Translations under genes and position numbers: made by a program
The notes under the pieces: model-generated
Database searches by the model: none
What the model saw: only the letters and a program-made list of their open reading frames with translations
What the model was told of the DNA's origin: nothing
In this document: one piece after another, positions 23,006 through 33,060 of the stretch
Numbering within the stretch: position 1 is the first letter of the stretch
Layout of the letters: each line of letters begins with the position of its first letter
NCBI RefSeq assembly: GCF_001814775.1
Contig: NZ_KV817792.1
Span: 129,545 to 181,988, forward strand
Direction: 5' to 3'
Length of the DNA stretch: 52,444 nt
DNA from: Streptococcus sp. HMSC067H01
GTDB taxonomy: Bacteria > Bacillota > Bacilli > Lactobacillales > Streptococcaceae

Positions 23006-23045
23006 AAAGCATCTACTGACAAATGCTTTAGCTTTTAGTCAGTAG
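23006..23045 (-). promoter_or_regulatory. Mutually exclusive hairpins after the purM-start copy
   Basis: Two interleaved stems compete. CTACTGAC (23013-23020) pairs with GTCAGTAG (23038-23045), while AAAGCAT (23006-23012) pairs with ATGCTTT (23023-23029). The stop codon of the mini-ORF (23035-23037) lies inside this structure. The layout resembles a translation-coupled attenuator, but no function is known. Confidence 0.5.
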
Positions 23046-23079
23046 TGAGACGTGGCGCATAAGCATTTTTATTCGTCAT
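23035..23079 (-). CDS. 14-codon mini-ORF copied from the purM N-terminus
   Basis: The ATG at 23079 follows AAGGAATAAACAA and encodes [14 protein letters not shown]. The first eight residues equal the PurM N-terminus and the rest come from the inserted DNA. It has a usable ribosome binding site, so it may be translated as a leader peptide. It could equally be a passive by-product of the duplication. Confidence 0.45.
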   Translation of the reverse strand: MTNKNAYAPRLTTD

Positions 23080-23110
23080 TTGTTTATTCCTTTTCCTTCA
23101 ATGGGATTTT

Positions 23111-24553
23111 CTATTCGTAAAAACTCGTTTTTTCTTCCAAACTTCTACGATATTCTTCTTCATAGTCATAGAGAGGAGTTGGATATTTCCCATCAAAGTA
23201 AGCCACACAGAGACCGCCGTTCGGCGCATCTGTTTCGATGCCGATAGAATCAATCAAGCCATCAATCGAAAGATAGGTCAGGCTATCCGCACCAATGATT
23301 TGGCGAGTCTCTTCGACCGTATGATTGGCCGCAATTAGCTCCTGACGTGTCTGGATATCAATCCCGTAAAAACATGGATAGGCAAGAGCAGGACTCCCGA
23401 TGGCAACGTGTACTTCTGATGCCCCCGCTTCTTTCAGAAGTTGGACAATACGACGAGATGTCGTGCCTCGTACAATGGAATCATCAATCATGACCACACG
23501 TTTTCCTTTAACGACACCAGAGACGGCAGACAACTTCATCCGAACCCCTTGCTCGCGTAATTCTTGAGTCGGCTGGATGAAGGTTCGTTGGGTATACTGG
23601 TTCTTGATGAGCCCCATTTCATTTGGCAGACCTGATTCTTCCGCAAAGCCCATCGCTGCGCTGAGTGAGGAGTTTGGCACCCCGACTACGATATCAGCTT
23701 CATACTTGAACTCACGTGCCAGTTGAGCTCCCATTCTCTTACGAGCCGTATGGACATTGACTCCGTGGATATTGGAGTCAGGACGTGCAAAGTAGATATA
23801 CTCCATGGAACAGATAGCCAGTTGAGTATCGTTTGTATAGCTGTCATACTGGATACCACTATCATCAATAATGACAATCTCGCCTGGTTTCACATCGCGA
23901 ATCCACTCAGCACCGATTACTTCAAAGGCACAGGTTTCAGATGAAACCACTACTGCTCCATTCGTCATTTTCCCGATTGACAGAGGACGGAACCCATTTG
24001 GGTCAAGCGCTGCAATTAACTTATCTTCAAACATCAAGAGATAAGCAAAACCACCTTTGACAAGACTGAGCGCTTCCTTAATTTTACCCATCAGGTTTGG
24101 ATTGTGGCTACGGCGAATAAGGTGAGCCAAGATTTCAGAGTCAGAGGTTGAGCTGAAAATAGCTCCTCTTTGTTCCAATTCTTGCTTGAGCGATTCTGCA
24201 TTGGTCAGATTCCCATTATGAGCCAAACCAAACTGCATATCGTGAAAGCGAAAGAGGAAAGGTTGGATATTGTCTACAGAAGCTTCTCCCGCAGTCGCAT
24301 ACCGCACGTGCCCAATCGCTCCAGTTCCTGTCAATTTATCCAAATTCGCAGGATTTTTGAAGACTTCTGATAAAAGCCCCATATCACGATGACGCTTCAA
24401 TTTCCCTTGGTCATTGGAGAGGATTCCTGCCCCCTCCTGACCACGGTGCTGAAGACTATGGAGTCCAAAATAGGTCAATTTGGCAGCGTCTGGGTGACCC
24501 CAGATACCAAAAACACCACATTCTTCATTAAGAGATTTTACTTCGTATGTCAT
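23111..24553 (-). CDS. purF: Amidophosphoribosyltransferase
   Basis: This 480-residue protein is PurF, the first committed enzyme of purine synthesis (PRPP plus glutamine to phosphoribosylamine). It starts MTYEVKSLNEECGVFGIWGH; Cys-12 would be the N-terminal nucleophile after removal of an 11-residue propeptide. The PRPP-binding motif VVMIDDSIVRGTTSRRIV lies in the C-terminal half. It is flanked by purL and purM. Length and motifs are complete. Confidence 0.96.
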   Translation of the reverse strand: MTYEVKSLNEECGVFGIWGHPDAAKLTYFGLHSLQHRGQEGAGILSNDQGKLKRHRDMGLLSEVFKNPANLDKLTGTGAIGHVRYATAGEASVDNIQPFLFRFHDMQFGLAHNGNLTNAESLKQELEQRGAIFSSTSDSEILAHLIRRSHNPNLMGKIKEALSLVKGGFAYLLMFEDKLIAALDPNGFRPLSIGKMTNGAVVVSSETCAFEVIGAEWIRDVKPGEIVIIDDSGIQYDSYTNDTQLAICSMEYIYFARPDSNIHGVNVHTARKRMGAQLAREFKYEADIVVGVPNSSLSAAMGFAEESGLPNEMGLIKNQYTQRTFIQPTQELREQGVRMKLSAVSGVVKGKRVVMIDDSIVRGTTSRRIVQLLKEAGASEVHVAIGSPALAYPCFYGIDIQTRQELIAANHTVEETRQIIGADSLTYLSIDGLIDSIGIETDAPNGGLCVAYFDGKYPTPLYDYEEEYRRSLEEKTSFYE

Positions 24554-24577
24554 TTTATATACCTAATTTTTATTTGT

Positions 24578-24613
24578 GTATCATTCCTTAACGATACTAG
24601 AGCGGAATGATAC
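24578..24613 (-). other. Inverted repeat in the purL-purF gap
   Basis: GTATCATTCC (24578-24587) and GGAATGATAC (24604-24613) form a perfect 10-bp stem around 16 bases. It has no T run and is probably an intercistronic structure. Nothing else is visible in the 168-base gap. Confidence 0.5.
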
Positions 24614-24721
24614 GGCAGAAGCTCGTTTCACTCGCAACAATAAATCATTTGCAATTGTCGTAAGTTAGATCTACTTGATTTTACATTTACTGATGGTTAT
24701 CTATTAGAAAATCTGCAAAGC

Positions 24722-27700
24722 CTATTTTCCAGTAAAGTATTTAACCGCTGATGCAAAGAGATATTGGTCTTTATTCCCTGGAATATTTTGGAAGAGACCG
24801 TCTTCGAAACGTTCTGAATGACCCATCTTCCCAATGATTTGACCGTTCTTACTTGTGATACCTTCAATCGCATTGACAGAACCGTTAGGATTGTATTTAG
24901 AATCCATGCTTGGTTTGCCTTCGAAGTTAACATATTGGCTAAAGATTTGACCATTGTCACGAAGTTCTGCAAATTCCTCAGCTGTCACGACAAATTTACC
25001 TTCACCGTGTGATACTGGGATAGCATGGATGTCACCAACTTCCACTCCAGCAAGCCATGGTGAGTTGGTGTTGGCAATCCGTGTTTCAACCATCTTAGCC
25101 ACGTGTTGGTTGGCATCATTGTAGAAGAGAGTTGGACTAGTACTGTTTGCATCTTCAAAGTTACCATATGGAAGGAGACCTGATTTGACAAGAGCTTGGA
25201 ATCCATTACAGATACCGATAATCAAACCACCACCTTCGATGAAGCTATCAATGGCTGCACGCACTTTTTCGTTAAGCAAGATATTAACGATAAATTTAGC
25301 TGATCCATCAGGTTCGTCGGCGGCTGAGAAGCCACCTGCAAAGAAGATAATGTTAGCTTTTTCAATATTGTCAACCATTGTGTCAACAGACTTGACAATT
25401 GCCTCTTCATACAATGTGACAAATGGTACTAAGTTGACTTTCGCACCTTCTTTTTCAAAGGCTTTAGCTGAATCGTACTCAGAGTTAGTACCTGGGAACA
25501 CTGGGATGTAAACCACTGGTGTCTCAACTGTTTCTTTAGCTTTGATGACAGCATCTGATGCCACCGCAGGTACTTCTTCCAACTCAGTTGCTTGTGCAAA
25601 TTCCGTTGGGTAAACTGCTTCTAACTTACCTTGGAAAGCACTGTCAAGTTTGTGTCCATCAAGCCTTACACCGTTGACAACCACTGTAAAGTCAGCTGTT
25701 GTTTGTCCAATCTTCTCAACCCCTGCAATATCTTCCGGAGATGTGAAGACGAATCCGCCCAATTGAGCTGTCAAGGAAGTCTCAAGATTTTCAAGGGTTA
25801 CAGTGGCACCAATATGGTTACCAAATGTGGCAAGGGCAAGGGCTTCAAGGACACCACCATATTTGACAGCTGATGCTGCTGTCGCTTTGTGATCAGCTTG
25901 GATAGCTTCAAACTTAGCAAAGTTAGACTTGATAAGATCGAAGTCAATTTCTTGTGCCAAAGCTTGACCAGGAATATAGTAAATATTTTCACCAGCAGCT
26001 TTAAATTCTGGAGAAAGAACCTTACGGCTATCTGCAGTTGTCACACCAAAAGCAACCAAGGTTGGTGGTACGGTTAATTCTTCAAAGGTACCAGACATAG
26101 AGTCCTTACCACCGATAGATGGCAAACCAAGTTGAATCTGAGCTTCGATTGATCCAAGGAGAGCTGCTACTGGTTGACCAAAACGCTCTGCTTGTTTATC
26201 CATACGCTCGAAGTATTCTTGATAAGAGAAACGAGCCTTAGACCAGTTTGCGCCAGCAGCAACCAAACGAGCGGTTGCTTCGATGACCGCATAAACCGCA
26301 CCATGATATGGAGACCATTCTGCTACATAAGGGTTGAACCCTTGCGCCATAACAGAAGCAGTTGTTGTCACGCCATGTTGGACTGGCAATTTCTGTACAG
26401 AGGCTTCCGTTGGTGTGATTTGGTAGCGACCACCGAGTGGGTGATTAACAGTTGAACGACCAACTGAGCTATCAAAGATGGTTTGTAAACCTTTTTGACT
26501 GGCATGGTTCAGGTCAGCCAAGACTTCAAGAATATCCGCTTCAAGGGTTTCGGCAGATGTTTGGCGTTCTTCTGGAAGCTTGACATCCTTGTCAACCACC
26601 TTAGCATCTACAACTACACGTACACCGTTTGTATCAAGGAAGCGACGTTCCAAATCAACGATGGTTTCCCCATTCCAGTGCATGACAAGATTTGGTTTCT
26701 CCGTTACTGTTGCAACGACAACCGCATCAATATTTTCTTTGTTACATGCTGCAATGAAGGCATCTACGTCTTCTGGACGAACCACCACAGCCATCCGTTC
26801 TTGAGATTCAGAGATGGCAATTTCGGTACCGTTCAAACCTTGGTATTTCAATGGCACTTTGTCTAGATCAATTTCAAGACCATCTGCCAATTCACCGATA
26901 GCTACACAGACACCGCCAGCACCAAAGTCATTTGATTTCTTGATCAGACGGGTCACTTCCCCATTACGGAAAAGACGTTGAATCTTACGTTCTTCAATGG
27001 CATTCCCTTTTTGAACCTCAGCACCAGCTGTTTCAACAGATTCAACCGTTTGAACTTTAGAAGAACCTGTCGCACCACCGACACCGTCACGTCCAGTCTT
27101 ACCACCGAGCAAGATAATCACATCACCTGCTTCAGGTTTTTCACGGACAACATTTTCCTTAGGAGCCGCACCGACAACGGCACCTAGCTCCATGCGCTTA
27201 GCAACAAAACCTGGGTGGAAGTATTCACGTACATAGGTTGTTGCAAGACCAATTTGGTTCCCATATGAAGAATAACCGTGAGCTGCTGTTTTAGAAATCA
27301 CTTGTTGTGGCAATTTGCCAGCGCGAGTTTCTGAAATCGGAGCTGTAATGTCACCCGCACCTGAGATCCGCATAGCTTGGTAGACGTATGAACGACCTGA
27401 CAATGGGTCACGAATGGCTCCACCGATACAGGTAGCAGCCCCACCAAATGGCTCAATTTCTGTTGGGTGGTTGTGGGTTTCATTTTTGAACATGAGGAGC
27501 CATGGCTCTTTCACTCCATTCACATCCACTTCAATTTCAACAGAGCAAGCATTGATTTCATCAGACACTTCCATGTCATCCAAACGACCATTGGCACGCT
27601 CATAACGACCAAAAATAGTCGCCATATCCATCAAGGTTTGAGGTTTTTCGCTACGTCCCAACTCATCACGCATGACAATGTACTTGTCATAAGTCGCCTG

Positions 27701-28447
27701 CAATTGTTTTTGGAATTTAGAAGCTGAGAAGTCGATGTTTTTCAACTCAGTTTCGAAAGTTGTGTGACGGCAGTGGTCAGACCAGTAAGTATCCAAGACC
27801 TTAAGCTCCGTCTCAGTTGGCACACGACCAATAGACTTGAAATAGTCTTGAATGAAGAGGAGGTCATCCACTTCCATTGCCAATCCTTGCTCTGCCTTAT
27901 ACTGTGCAAAATCTTCTGCTGTATAAGTTTCAAAGAAATCCAAACTTGGAATGGTCTTGTCAGACTCAGAGAAATCCTGCTTAGCAATACCAACAGTGAT
28001 GTCTTTGAAACGAGAGTCCACTGGGTTCAAGAGATAGTTTTTAACAGCTTCCAACTCATTAGCATCAATATCTTTGTTAACCAAGTACAATTGCGCTGTG
28101 TTCACCGTTACATCATTTGAACTACCAAGCAAAAGCAAAGCTTCCTGTGAAGATGCCGCACGTTGGTCAAATTGACCAGGCAAACTTTCGATAGCAAAGA
28201 AAGCAACCTTCTCAAGATCAGCCTTAACCTCAGCTTCATCCAAAACAGTATCGGTCACTTGCTCAGAGAAGATGTGTTTTTCCGCACGCGCAAACAAGTC
28301 CTCTGCCAAACCAAAAACATCGTAAACCTGAACGATACGAAGATCATTCAAGGTTTTCAACTGAAGATTATGCTGTAATTCTTTTACTAAAGAGTCAGAT
28401 TTGACACGAAAATCAGCTTTTTTCTCAACGAAAATACGTTTATCCAT
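24722..28447 (-). CDS. purL: Phosphoribosylformylglycinamidine synthase, large single-chain form
   Basis: The 1241-residue protein is a full-length, single-chain FGAM synthase. The ATP-binding synthase core contains TYWSDHCRHTTFETEL, FKNETHNHPTEIEPFGGAATCIGG and GGKTGRDGVGGATGSS. A C-terminal class I glutaminase follows, with the nucleophile Cys in GICNGFQALV (about residue 1080) and the His in VSHGEGKF (about 1145). It makes FGAM from FGAR, glutamine and ATP. Start ATG at 28447, 54 bases after purC. Confidence 0.96.
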   Translation of the reverse strand: MDKRIFVEKKADFRVKSDSLVKELQHNLQLKTLNDLRIVQVYDVFGLAEDLFARAEKHIFSEQVTDTVLDEAEVKADLEKVAFFAIESLPGQFDQRAASSQEALLLLGSSNDVTVNTAQLYLVNKDIDANELEAVKNYLLNPVDSRFKDITVGIAKQDFSESDKTIPSLDFFETYTAEDFAQYKAEQGLAMEVDDLLFIQDYFKSIGRVPTETELKVLDTYWSDHCRHTTFETELKNIDFSASKFQKQLQATYDKYIVMRDELGRSEKPQTLMDMATIFGRYERANGRLDDMEVSDEINACSVEIEVDVNGVKEPWLLMFKNETHNHPTEIEPFGGAATCIGGAIRDPLSGRSYVYQAMRISGAGDITAPISETRAGKLPQQVISKTAAHGYSSYGNQIGLATTYVREYFHPGFVAKRMELGAVVGAAPKENVVREKPEAGDVIILLGGKTGRDGVGGATGSSKVQTVESVETAGAEVQKGNAIEERKIQRLFRNGEVTRLIKKSNDFGAGGVCVAIGELADGLEIDLDKVPLKYQGLNGTEIAISESQERMAVVVRPEDVDAFIAACNKENIDAVVVATVTEKPNLVMHWNGETIVDLERRFLDTNGVRVVVDAKVVDKDVKLPEERQTSAETLEADILEVLADLNHASQKGLQTIFDSSVGRSTVNHPLGGRYQITPTEASVQKLPVQHGVTTTASVMAQGFNPYVAEWSPYHGAVYAVIEATARLVAAGANWSKARFSYQEYFERMDKQAERFGQPVAALLGSIEAQIQLGLPSIGGKDSMSGTFEELTVPPTLVAFGVTTADSRKVLSPEFKAAGENIYYIPGQALAQEIDFDLIKSNFAKFEAIQADHKATAASAVKYGGVLEALALATFGNHIGATVTLENLETSLTAQLGGFVFTSPEDIAGVEKIGQTTADFTVVVNGVRLDGHKLDSAFQGKLEAVYPTEFAQATELEEVPAVASDAVIKAKETVETPVVYIPVFPGTNSEYDSAKAFEKEGAKVNLVPFVTLYEEAIVKSVDTMVDNIEKANIIFFAGGFSAADEPDGSAKFIVNILLNEKVRAAIDSFIEGGGLIIGICNGFQALVKSGLLPYGNFEDANSTSPTLFYNDANQHVAKMVETRIANTNSPWLAGVEVGDIHAIPVSHGEGKFVVTAEEFAELRDNGQIFSQYVNFEGKPSMDSKYNPNGSVNAIEGITSKNGQIIGKMGHSERFEDGLFQNIPGNKDQYLFASAVKYFTGK

Positions 28448-28501
28448 TTTATTTCCTTTATTATTTCTACTTAAAAATTGTAGCGACGACCAAGTAAAAC
28501 T

Positions 28502-29209
28502 TTACTTCAAGCCCTGCAACTTCTCCAGCACAACCTTATATACATCCGTTAGACTGCCCAAATCTCTACGGAAAACATCCTTATCCATGTGGTGCCCTTC
28601 AGCATCCCAAAGGCGACAGTTGTCTGGTGAGAATTCATCTGCCAAGATGATCTTGCCATCCTTATCAAAACCGAATTCCAATTTAAAGTCAATCAAACGA
28701 AGACCAATTTGTGCAAACCAATCTTTCAGCAATCCATTGATGCGACGCGTTTCTTCCTTGATATAAGCAATTTGCTCATCATTGGCAATATCCAAGAACT
28801 TCACATGCTCATCATTGATGAATGGATCATCCAAATCATCGTTCTTGTAGTAAAATTCAACGATTGGAGTTTCTAAGTCCAAACCTTCTTCAACACCAAA
28901 ACGTTTTGAGAAAGAACCTGCAGTCACGTTACGAAGAACAACCTCCAAAGGAATGATGGTCACCTTCTTATTGAGTTGTTCTGTGTCAGAAATACGTTCA
29001 ATAAAGTGTGTCGCCACACCAGCCGCATTCAATTTTTCGAAAATAAGAGACGAAATCTGATTATTCAGCACACCTTTCCCCTCTATGGTCTCTTTGCGAG
29101 CTCCATTCAGCATAGTGGCCTGGTCCTTGTAGACCGACTTAATCACATGTTCGTCTTCTGTAGTATAGATATCTTTAGCTTTTCCCGTATAAATAAGTTT
29201 ACTGGACAT
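28502..29209 (-). CDS. purC: SAICAR synthetase
   Basis: PurC, 235 residues from the ATG at 29209 ([20 protein letters not shown]). Conserved segments include [19 protein letters not shown] and [24 protein letters not shown]. It joins CAIR and aspartate using ATP. I prefer this start over an ATG seven codons earlier because AAAGG precedes it and the homologous proteins begin here. It is the first gene of the purine operon, just downstream of a promoter with a PurR-like box. Confidence 0.95.
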   Translation of the reverse strand: MSSKLIYTGKAKDIYTTEDEHVIKSVYKDQATMLNGARKETIEGKGVLNNQISSLIFEKLNAAGVATHFIERISDTEQLNKKVTIIPLEVVLRNVTAGSFSKRFGVEEGLDLETPIVEFYYKNDDLDDPFINDEHVKFLDIANDEQIAYIKEETRRINGLLKDWFAQIGLRLIDFKLEFGFDKDGKIILADEFSPDNCRLWDAEGHHMDKDVFRRDLGSLTDVYKVVLEKLQGLK

Positions 29210-29241
29210 TTTCTTGTTCGCCTTTCGCATTACTTTACATC

Positions 29242-29286
29242 ATTCTAACACAACATACACTAAAAATCAAATACTTCACGAACTAT
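29242..29286 (-). promoter_or_regulatory. Promoter and PurR-like box of the purine operon
   Basis: On the minus strand TTGATT (29270-29265), a 17-base spacer and TAGAAT (29247-29242; extended by TG) form the purC promoter. Just upstream, CGAACTAT (plus strand 29279-29286) matches the 3' half of the PurR box. Another GCGAACCTT lies at 29371-29379. PurR activates by sensing PRPP in lactococci and streptococci; its role here is inferred. Confidence 0.65.
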
Positions 29287-29310
29287 ATTTGATATCATGT
29301 CTGAAAAAGT

Positions 29311-29347
29311 ACAGAAAAATCGCAAACGATTTTTCATTTGCGATTTT
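29311..29347 (-). terminator. Terminator of comAB
   Basis: On the minus strand AAAATCGCAAA pairs with TTTGCGATTTT around 9 bases, followed by TTCTG. It separates comAB from the purine operon. Confidence 0.85.
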
Positions 29348-29377
29348 CTAAGATTGATTTGAGTTAGAATGCGAACC

Positions 29378-30727
29378 TTATTCTTGTTTCAAAAAACGAT
29401 CAAGATAGTATCGTAAAAAACTCTTCCTACCTCTAATCATAGTCAAACGACCTTCAAGTCCATAACGAAGTTTTTCTGCTTGTTCAGCATTCAAATCCGT
29501 CTCTGCCTCTAATTTAAAGAAATTGCCCTTTTCTGTCTGAGTCGCACTGGTATCGATATTGGTAATCTTGGATGTCAACACTAGTTGCTTATTCGCATCT
29601 GTTACTGTTGTAAATCGTACTTCATTTCCATGTTTGAGGCCAGCCACTTCCTTAGAACCGATATAAGCTGTCAGTTTTGCCTTCCTCTCTCTAGCCAACT
29701 GCGGAAACAGGTGAGCAATGATCGTTCCTTCTGGAATGATGGTAGATCGACTATGCTCAGGATTCAGGTGTAAAACACCATCTTCTATTGCTGTAATTTT
29801 CCCCTTATCTAAAAGATTTCCTTGAATTTTTTTACCTGACTCCGCTTCAAGAATTTTCTGATCCAAGAGCGTTAATTCCTGGCCTACCTTGGCTAGTTGC
29901 TGAGATTTTAATGACTCCAACTGACTTCCTAATCCAGATGCATAAGCTTGCTGGGCTCCTGAACCCGCATACTGTACTCGATAACCTGCAAGAGTTGACT
30001 CCAACTGAGCGATGTGAGCATCTAGCTGAGATAAGGCCTGCTGTTTGGCTTCCGATCCCTGCTCTTTTGTTGACTGATAAGACTGATAAATGGCATAAGC
30101 TGGATGATCACTCTCTAAGACTCCATCAGCTTGAATAGCAGACTTGGCTTGCTGATATTCTTTAATTTTGGACTGGGTTTCACCGATGAGATTGCCTAAC
30201 TCTGCCTGACTACCACTGGCTGCTGCATTTTGAGATGATATACTAGCATTTTGTTGCTCAACCTGACTCAGCAGACTAGCAGCTTGATTTATATAATCTA
30301 AAAAACTATGCTGATAGCCAAATTTATCTGCTTCAGGAAATTGATCACTTCCTGCTTGAAGGCTTGCTTTTAAATACTCCAGTTGAAGCTTCTGATCCTT
30401 GAGCATTTCCAACTGACTAGCATAATTTTCTGCCTGAACCGCTTCTACCCCCTCTTGGTATTGAACCAAAAGTTCCCCCTTCTTGACCAACTTATTTTCT
30501 TCCAAATGATTGGCAATAATGCGATTGTTGCTAGTTGACTGGATATTGGCAAGGATACGACTAGGTTCGATAGTAGCTCTAGTAGACAAACTCATCTCCT
30601 TCTCTGCAACAGTTGCAAAGCCAAGTAAAAACACGAGCAGAAGAGACATGGGTACAATCACCCGACTGGAACAATTATGGTAACGACGATTGTAAAACTC
30701 TGCACTTTCTAAAAATTCTGATTGCAT
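29378..30727 (-). CDS. comB: Competence-peptide transport accessory protein ComB
   Basis: This 449-residue protein is ComB, a membrane-fusion partner of the ComA exporter. It has a cytoplasmic N-terminus, one membrane helix (about 24-40, [19 protein letters not shown]), a long Gln/Ala-rich coiled-coil region (about 100-290) and a C-terminal beta-domain typical of HlyD-type adaptors. It ends near [18 protein letters not shown]. It starts 12 bases after comA and is co-transcribed. It is needed for export of the competence-stimulating peptide. Confidence 0.95.
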   Translation of the reverse strand: MQSEFLESAEFYNRRYHNCSSRVIVPMSLLLVFLLGFATVAEKEMSLSTRATIEPSRILANIQSTSNNRIIANHLEENKLVKKGELLVQYQEGVEAVQAENYASQLEMLKDQKLQLEYLKASLQAGSDQFPEADKFGYQHSFLDYINQAASLLSQVEQQNASISSQNAAASGSQAELGNLIGETQSKIKEYQQAKSAIQADGVLESDHPAYAIYQSYQSTKEQGSEAKQQALSQLDAHIAQLESTLAGYRVQYAGSGAQQAYASGLGSQLESLKSQQLAKVGQELTLLDQKILEAESGKKIQGNLLDKGKITAIEDGVLHLNPEHSRSTIIPEGTIIAHLFPQLARERKAKLTAYIGSKEVAGLKHGNEVRFTTVTDANKQLVLTSKITNIDTSATQTEKGNFFKLEAETDLNAEQAEKLRYGLEGRLTMIRGRKSFLRYYLDRFLKQE

Positions 30728-30739
30728 CTTTTTTCCTCT

Positions 30740-32893
30740 CTAACTATTCACTAGATGGGCGTAAAAGCCACCCTGAGCCACCAAATCTGCATGTGTGCCT
30801 TCTTCGACAATCTTGCCCTGATCTAAGACAACAACCTTCTCTGTCCGCTCAGCGATGGTCAAGCGGTGAGCAATGAAAATCAAGGTCTTGTCCAAAGCCA
30901 TGAGATTATCGACAATTCGCTTCTCGGTCAAAATATCTAAACTGCTGGTCGCCTCATCCAAGATCAAGATAGGCGCATCGGTCAAGAGAGCACGCGCCAG
31001 AGCAATTCTCTGACGTTGACCACCTGAAATGCCCGCTCCATCCGAAGTCAATTCTGTCTGGTAATTCAGTGGCATCCGCTCGATATCCTCCCGAATCTCA
31101 GCCAACTCTACTGCTCTCAAAATATCCTCCTGGGTCGTCCCCTCCTTAGCTCCAAGGAGAAGATTCTCCAAAATCGTCCCATTGAAAACATAGGGTTGCT
31201 GAGGCAGGTAGTTGATATACTGGCGCAGAGCCTTTTTATCAATTTGATTAAGATTGACGCCACCCAGATTAATCTCCCCCTGACTAGGATCATAAAAATT
31301 AACCATCATCTTAGCCAAGGTCGTCTTACCTGAGCCTGAAATTCCCACAAAAGCCACTTTAGAGCCTTGCGGAATGGTTAGATTGATGTCCGACAAGACA
31401 TCTCGACCATAGCCATATTTGTAGTGAACCTGCTTGAAATCCATATCTCCTTCTAGCAAGCTCAAATCTGAGACTGTTTTCTTTTCCTCAAACTCAGATG
31501 CAACCAGATAAATTTCATTGAGACGGTTATTGGCAACCTGCGCTGTCTGAAGTTTGGTTTGCAGGTTGATGATATTTTCCAATGGATTTGTAAAGTAAAT
31601 AAGCAAGGTATTATAGGTAATCAACTGGCCCAAACTCATCTTATTATCCATGACTAGGAGAGCCCCCATCCAGAGAATACCAACATTGAGTAAGAGCTGG
31701 GCAACTTTTTTCAGAGCCTTTTGCTGGCTCTCTGCCCGACTGTAGGTAAAAGATTTTTTCAGATAATCTACAAATTCCTTGTCAATCTTTTGGTAGCGTG
31801 AACTTTCACTAGTTAAGGACTTGATAGTCTCAATGCCATTGATGTCCTCAATGATAGAAGAAGACAGAACCGCATTGGCTTCCATGGTATCCCGATTCAT
31901 CTTTTCAAAGGGCTTCATAAAAGCAAAGATAATCACTGTATAGATAGGAAGGGCTAGCAAACTCATGAAAAAGAGATTGCTATTCTGCGAAAATAGAACT
32001 ACTGAAATAATCAAGACAGTAGATACATCCAAAAAGATTGACAGAATAGTCGAAGCCAGTGCATCGATGATACTGTTAGCATCTGTAAAACGAGACACGA
32101 TTTCCCCTGTCCTGCGTGTCGCAAAGAAGGACATAGGCAGGTGAAAAACATGCTTGATATAGGACAAAATCACATCAATCGATAAGCGTTGTCCCAAAAC
32201 AAGTAAGAGATACTCCTGAGCATAAGACAAAATCTGCTGGAGAATATAGACGATAACCAGCCCAATAGAAATAATCCCAAGCGTCGAACGCATCTGATCT
32301 GGCACATAGGTATCAATGATAGACTGCAGATAATAAGAACCCACAATGTTAATCAAGGTTACCAAGAGTGTTGCCAAAACGATATTAGCAATCAAGCCAC
32401 GCTGCTTCACTAATATAGGGATAAAAGAGAGCAGACCATTCTTTTGATCCTTATGAGGCTTATAGTCTGGACTCGGTGCCATAAAAAGAGTGATTCCTGT
32501 CCACTCCTTGGCAAAGCGCTCACGAGAAATCTTGGTCAGCTTAACACTAGGATCTGGATCAGCAATATGAATGTTGTTCTTGTCCTGCCCAGTCACCACA
32601 TAATAATGGAGCAATTTCCCTTCCTTAAGCACATGAGCCACAAAAGGAAAAGTTACATCCGGCAAATCAAACAAGGTCATGTCCGCCTTTATTGCTCGCG
32701 TCTCAAAACCTATCTCCTCAGCAACCTTGACTAAACCTAAAGCCGTAGTCCCATCCATGGTCGTCTTGGCCAACTCTCGCAAGTGAGCCAGAGAATAATA
32801 ACTACCATAATAACCAAAGACCATGGCTAATGAAGCCACACCGCAGTCCATCTGGTCTACCTGAGGACGATAATGCCGTTTACTAAATTTCAT
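30740..32893 (-). CDS. comA: Peptidase-containing ABC exporter ComA
   Basis: The 717-residue protein has an N-terminal C39 peptidase domain with Cys-17 (QMDCGVASLAMVFGYYG), His-96 (LLHYYVV) and Asp-112 (ADPDP), six membrane helices (about 165-430) and an ABC domain with Walker A GISGSGKTTLA, signature ISGGQRQRIALARALL and Walker B ILILDEATSSLD. It cleaves double-glycine leaders and exports the peptides, chiefly the competence peptide precursor ComC. The three double-glycine peptides encoded just upstream (34312-35177) are plausible extra substrates. A ComE site is expected in front; only weak half-sites are visible. Confidence 0.96.
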   Translation of the reverse strand: MKFSKRHYRPQVDQMDCGVASLAMVFGYYGSYYSLAHLRELAKTTMDGTTALGLVKVAEEIGFETRAIKADMTLFDLPDVTFPFVAHVLKEGKLLHYYVVTGQDKNNIHIADPDPSVKLTKISRERFAKEWTGITLFMAPSPDYKPHKDQKNGLLSFIPILVKQRGLIANIVLATLLVTLINIVGSYYLQSIIDTYVPDQMRSTLGIISIGLVIVYILQQILSYAQEYLLLVLGQRLSIDVILSYIKHVFHLPMSFFATRRTGEIVSRFTDANSIIDALASTILSIFLDVSTVLIISVVLFSQNSNLFFMSLLALPIYTVIIFAFMKPFEKMNRDTMEANAVLSSSIIEDINGIETIKSLTSESSRYQKIDKEFVDYLKKSFTYSRAESQQKALKKVAQLLLNVGILWMGALLVMDNKMSLGQLITYNTLLIYFTNPLENIINLQTKLQTAQVANNRLNEIYLVASEFEEKKTVSDLSLLEGDMDFKQVHYKYGYGRDVLSDINLTIPQGSKVAFVGISGSGKTTLAKMMVNFYDPSQGEINLGGVNLNQIDKKALRQYINYLPQQPYVFNGTILENLLLGAKEGTTQEDILRAVELAEIREDIERMPLNYQTELTSDGAGISGGQRQRIALARALLTDAPILILDEATSSLDILTEKRIVDNLMALDKTLIFIAHRLTIAERTEKVVVLDQGKIVEEGTHADLVAQGGFYAHLVNS

Positions 32894-32977
32894 ATCCTAC
32901 TCCTTTTCCTAACCATCTCCAAAGAAAACTTTGTAAGATTATTTTATCCAAATAAAAAAGTAAAAAGAACATTATCT

Positions 32978-33007
32978 CTAAAAAAACAATAACTGCACCT
33001 GAACAGC
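32978..33007 (-). promoter_or_regulatory. Possible degenerate ComE direct repeat upstream of comA
   Basis: GCTGTTCAG and, 12 bases on, TTTTTTTAG fit the 9-12-9 layout of ComE sites, but only the first half resembles the consensus. A possible -10 (TAAAAT) lies about 30 bases downstream. Weak evidence, offered because comAB is a known ComE target. Confidence 0.25.
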
Positions 33008-33021
33008 ACTTTTTCCTACAT

Positions 33022-33050
33022 AAAAATAGGTAGAACAAACGTCCTACCTA
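33022..33050 (-). terminator. Terminator of the bacteriocin/immunity island
   Basis: On the minus strand TAGGTAGGAC pairs with GTTCTACCTA (one G-T) around a GTTT loop and runs into TTTTT. It ends the small-gene cluster just before the comA promoter. Confidence 0.85.
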
Positions 33051-33060
33051 AAATATATAT

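Larger units (their letters stand above)
22873..23081 (-). repeat. 27-bp direct repeat duplicating the purM start
   Basis: The same 27 bases, from GCGCATAAGCATTTTTATTC to the Met codon, occur at 22873-22899 (the real purM start) and 23055-23081, and the similarity continues into the ribosome binding sites. About 155 bases lie between. The upstream copy has its own SD and ATG. Confidence 0.9.

Noticed and set aside
23006..23045. H-type pseudoknot
   Set aside because: The two stems interleave, but no bases remain to bridge the 8-bp stem, so simultaneous pairing is sterically unlikely; treated as alternative hairpins.
22888..23110. BOX or RUP element in the purF-purM gap
   Set aside because: The sequence does not match the boxA/boxC or RUP ends I remember; it is better described as a duplicated purM start with hairpins.
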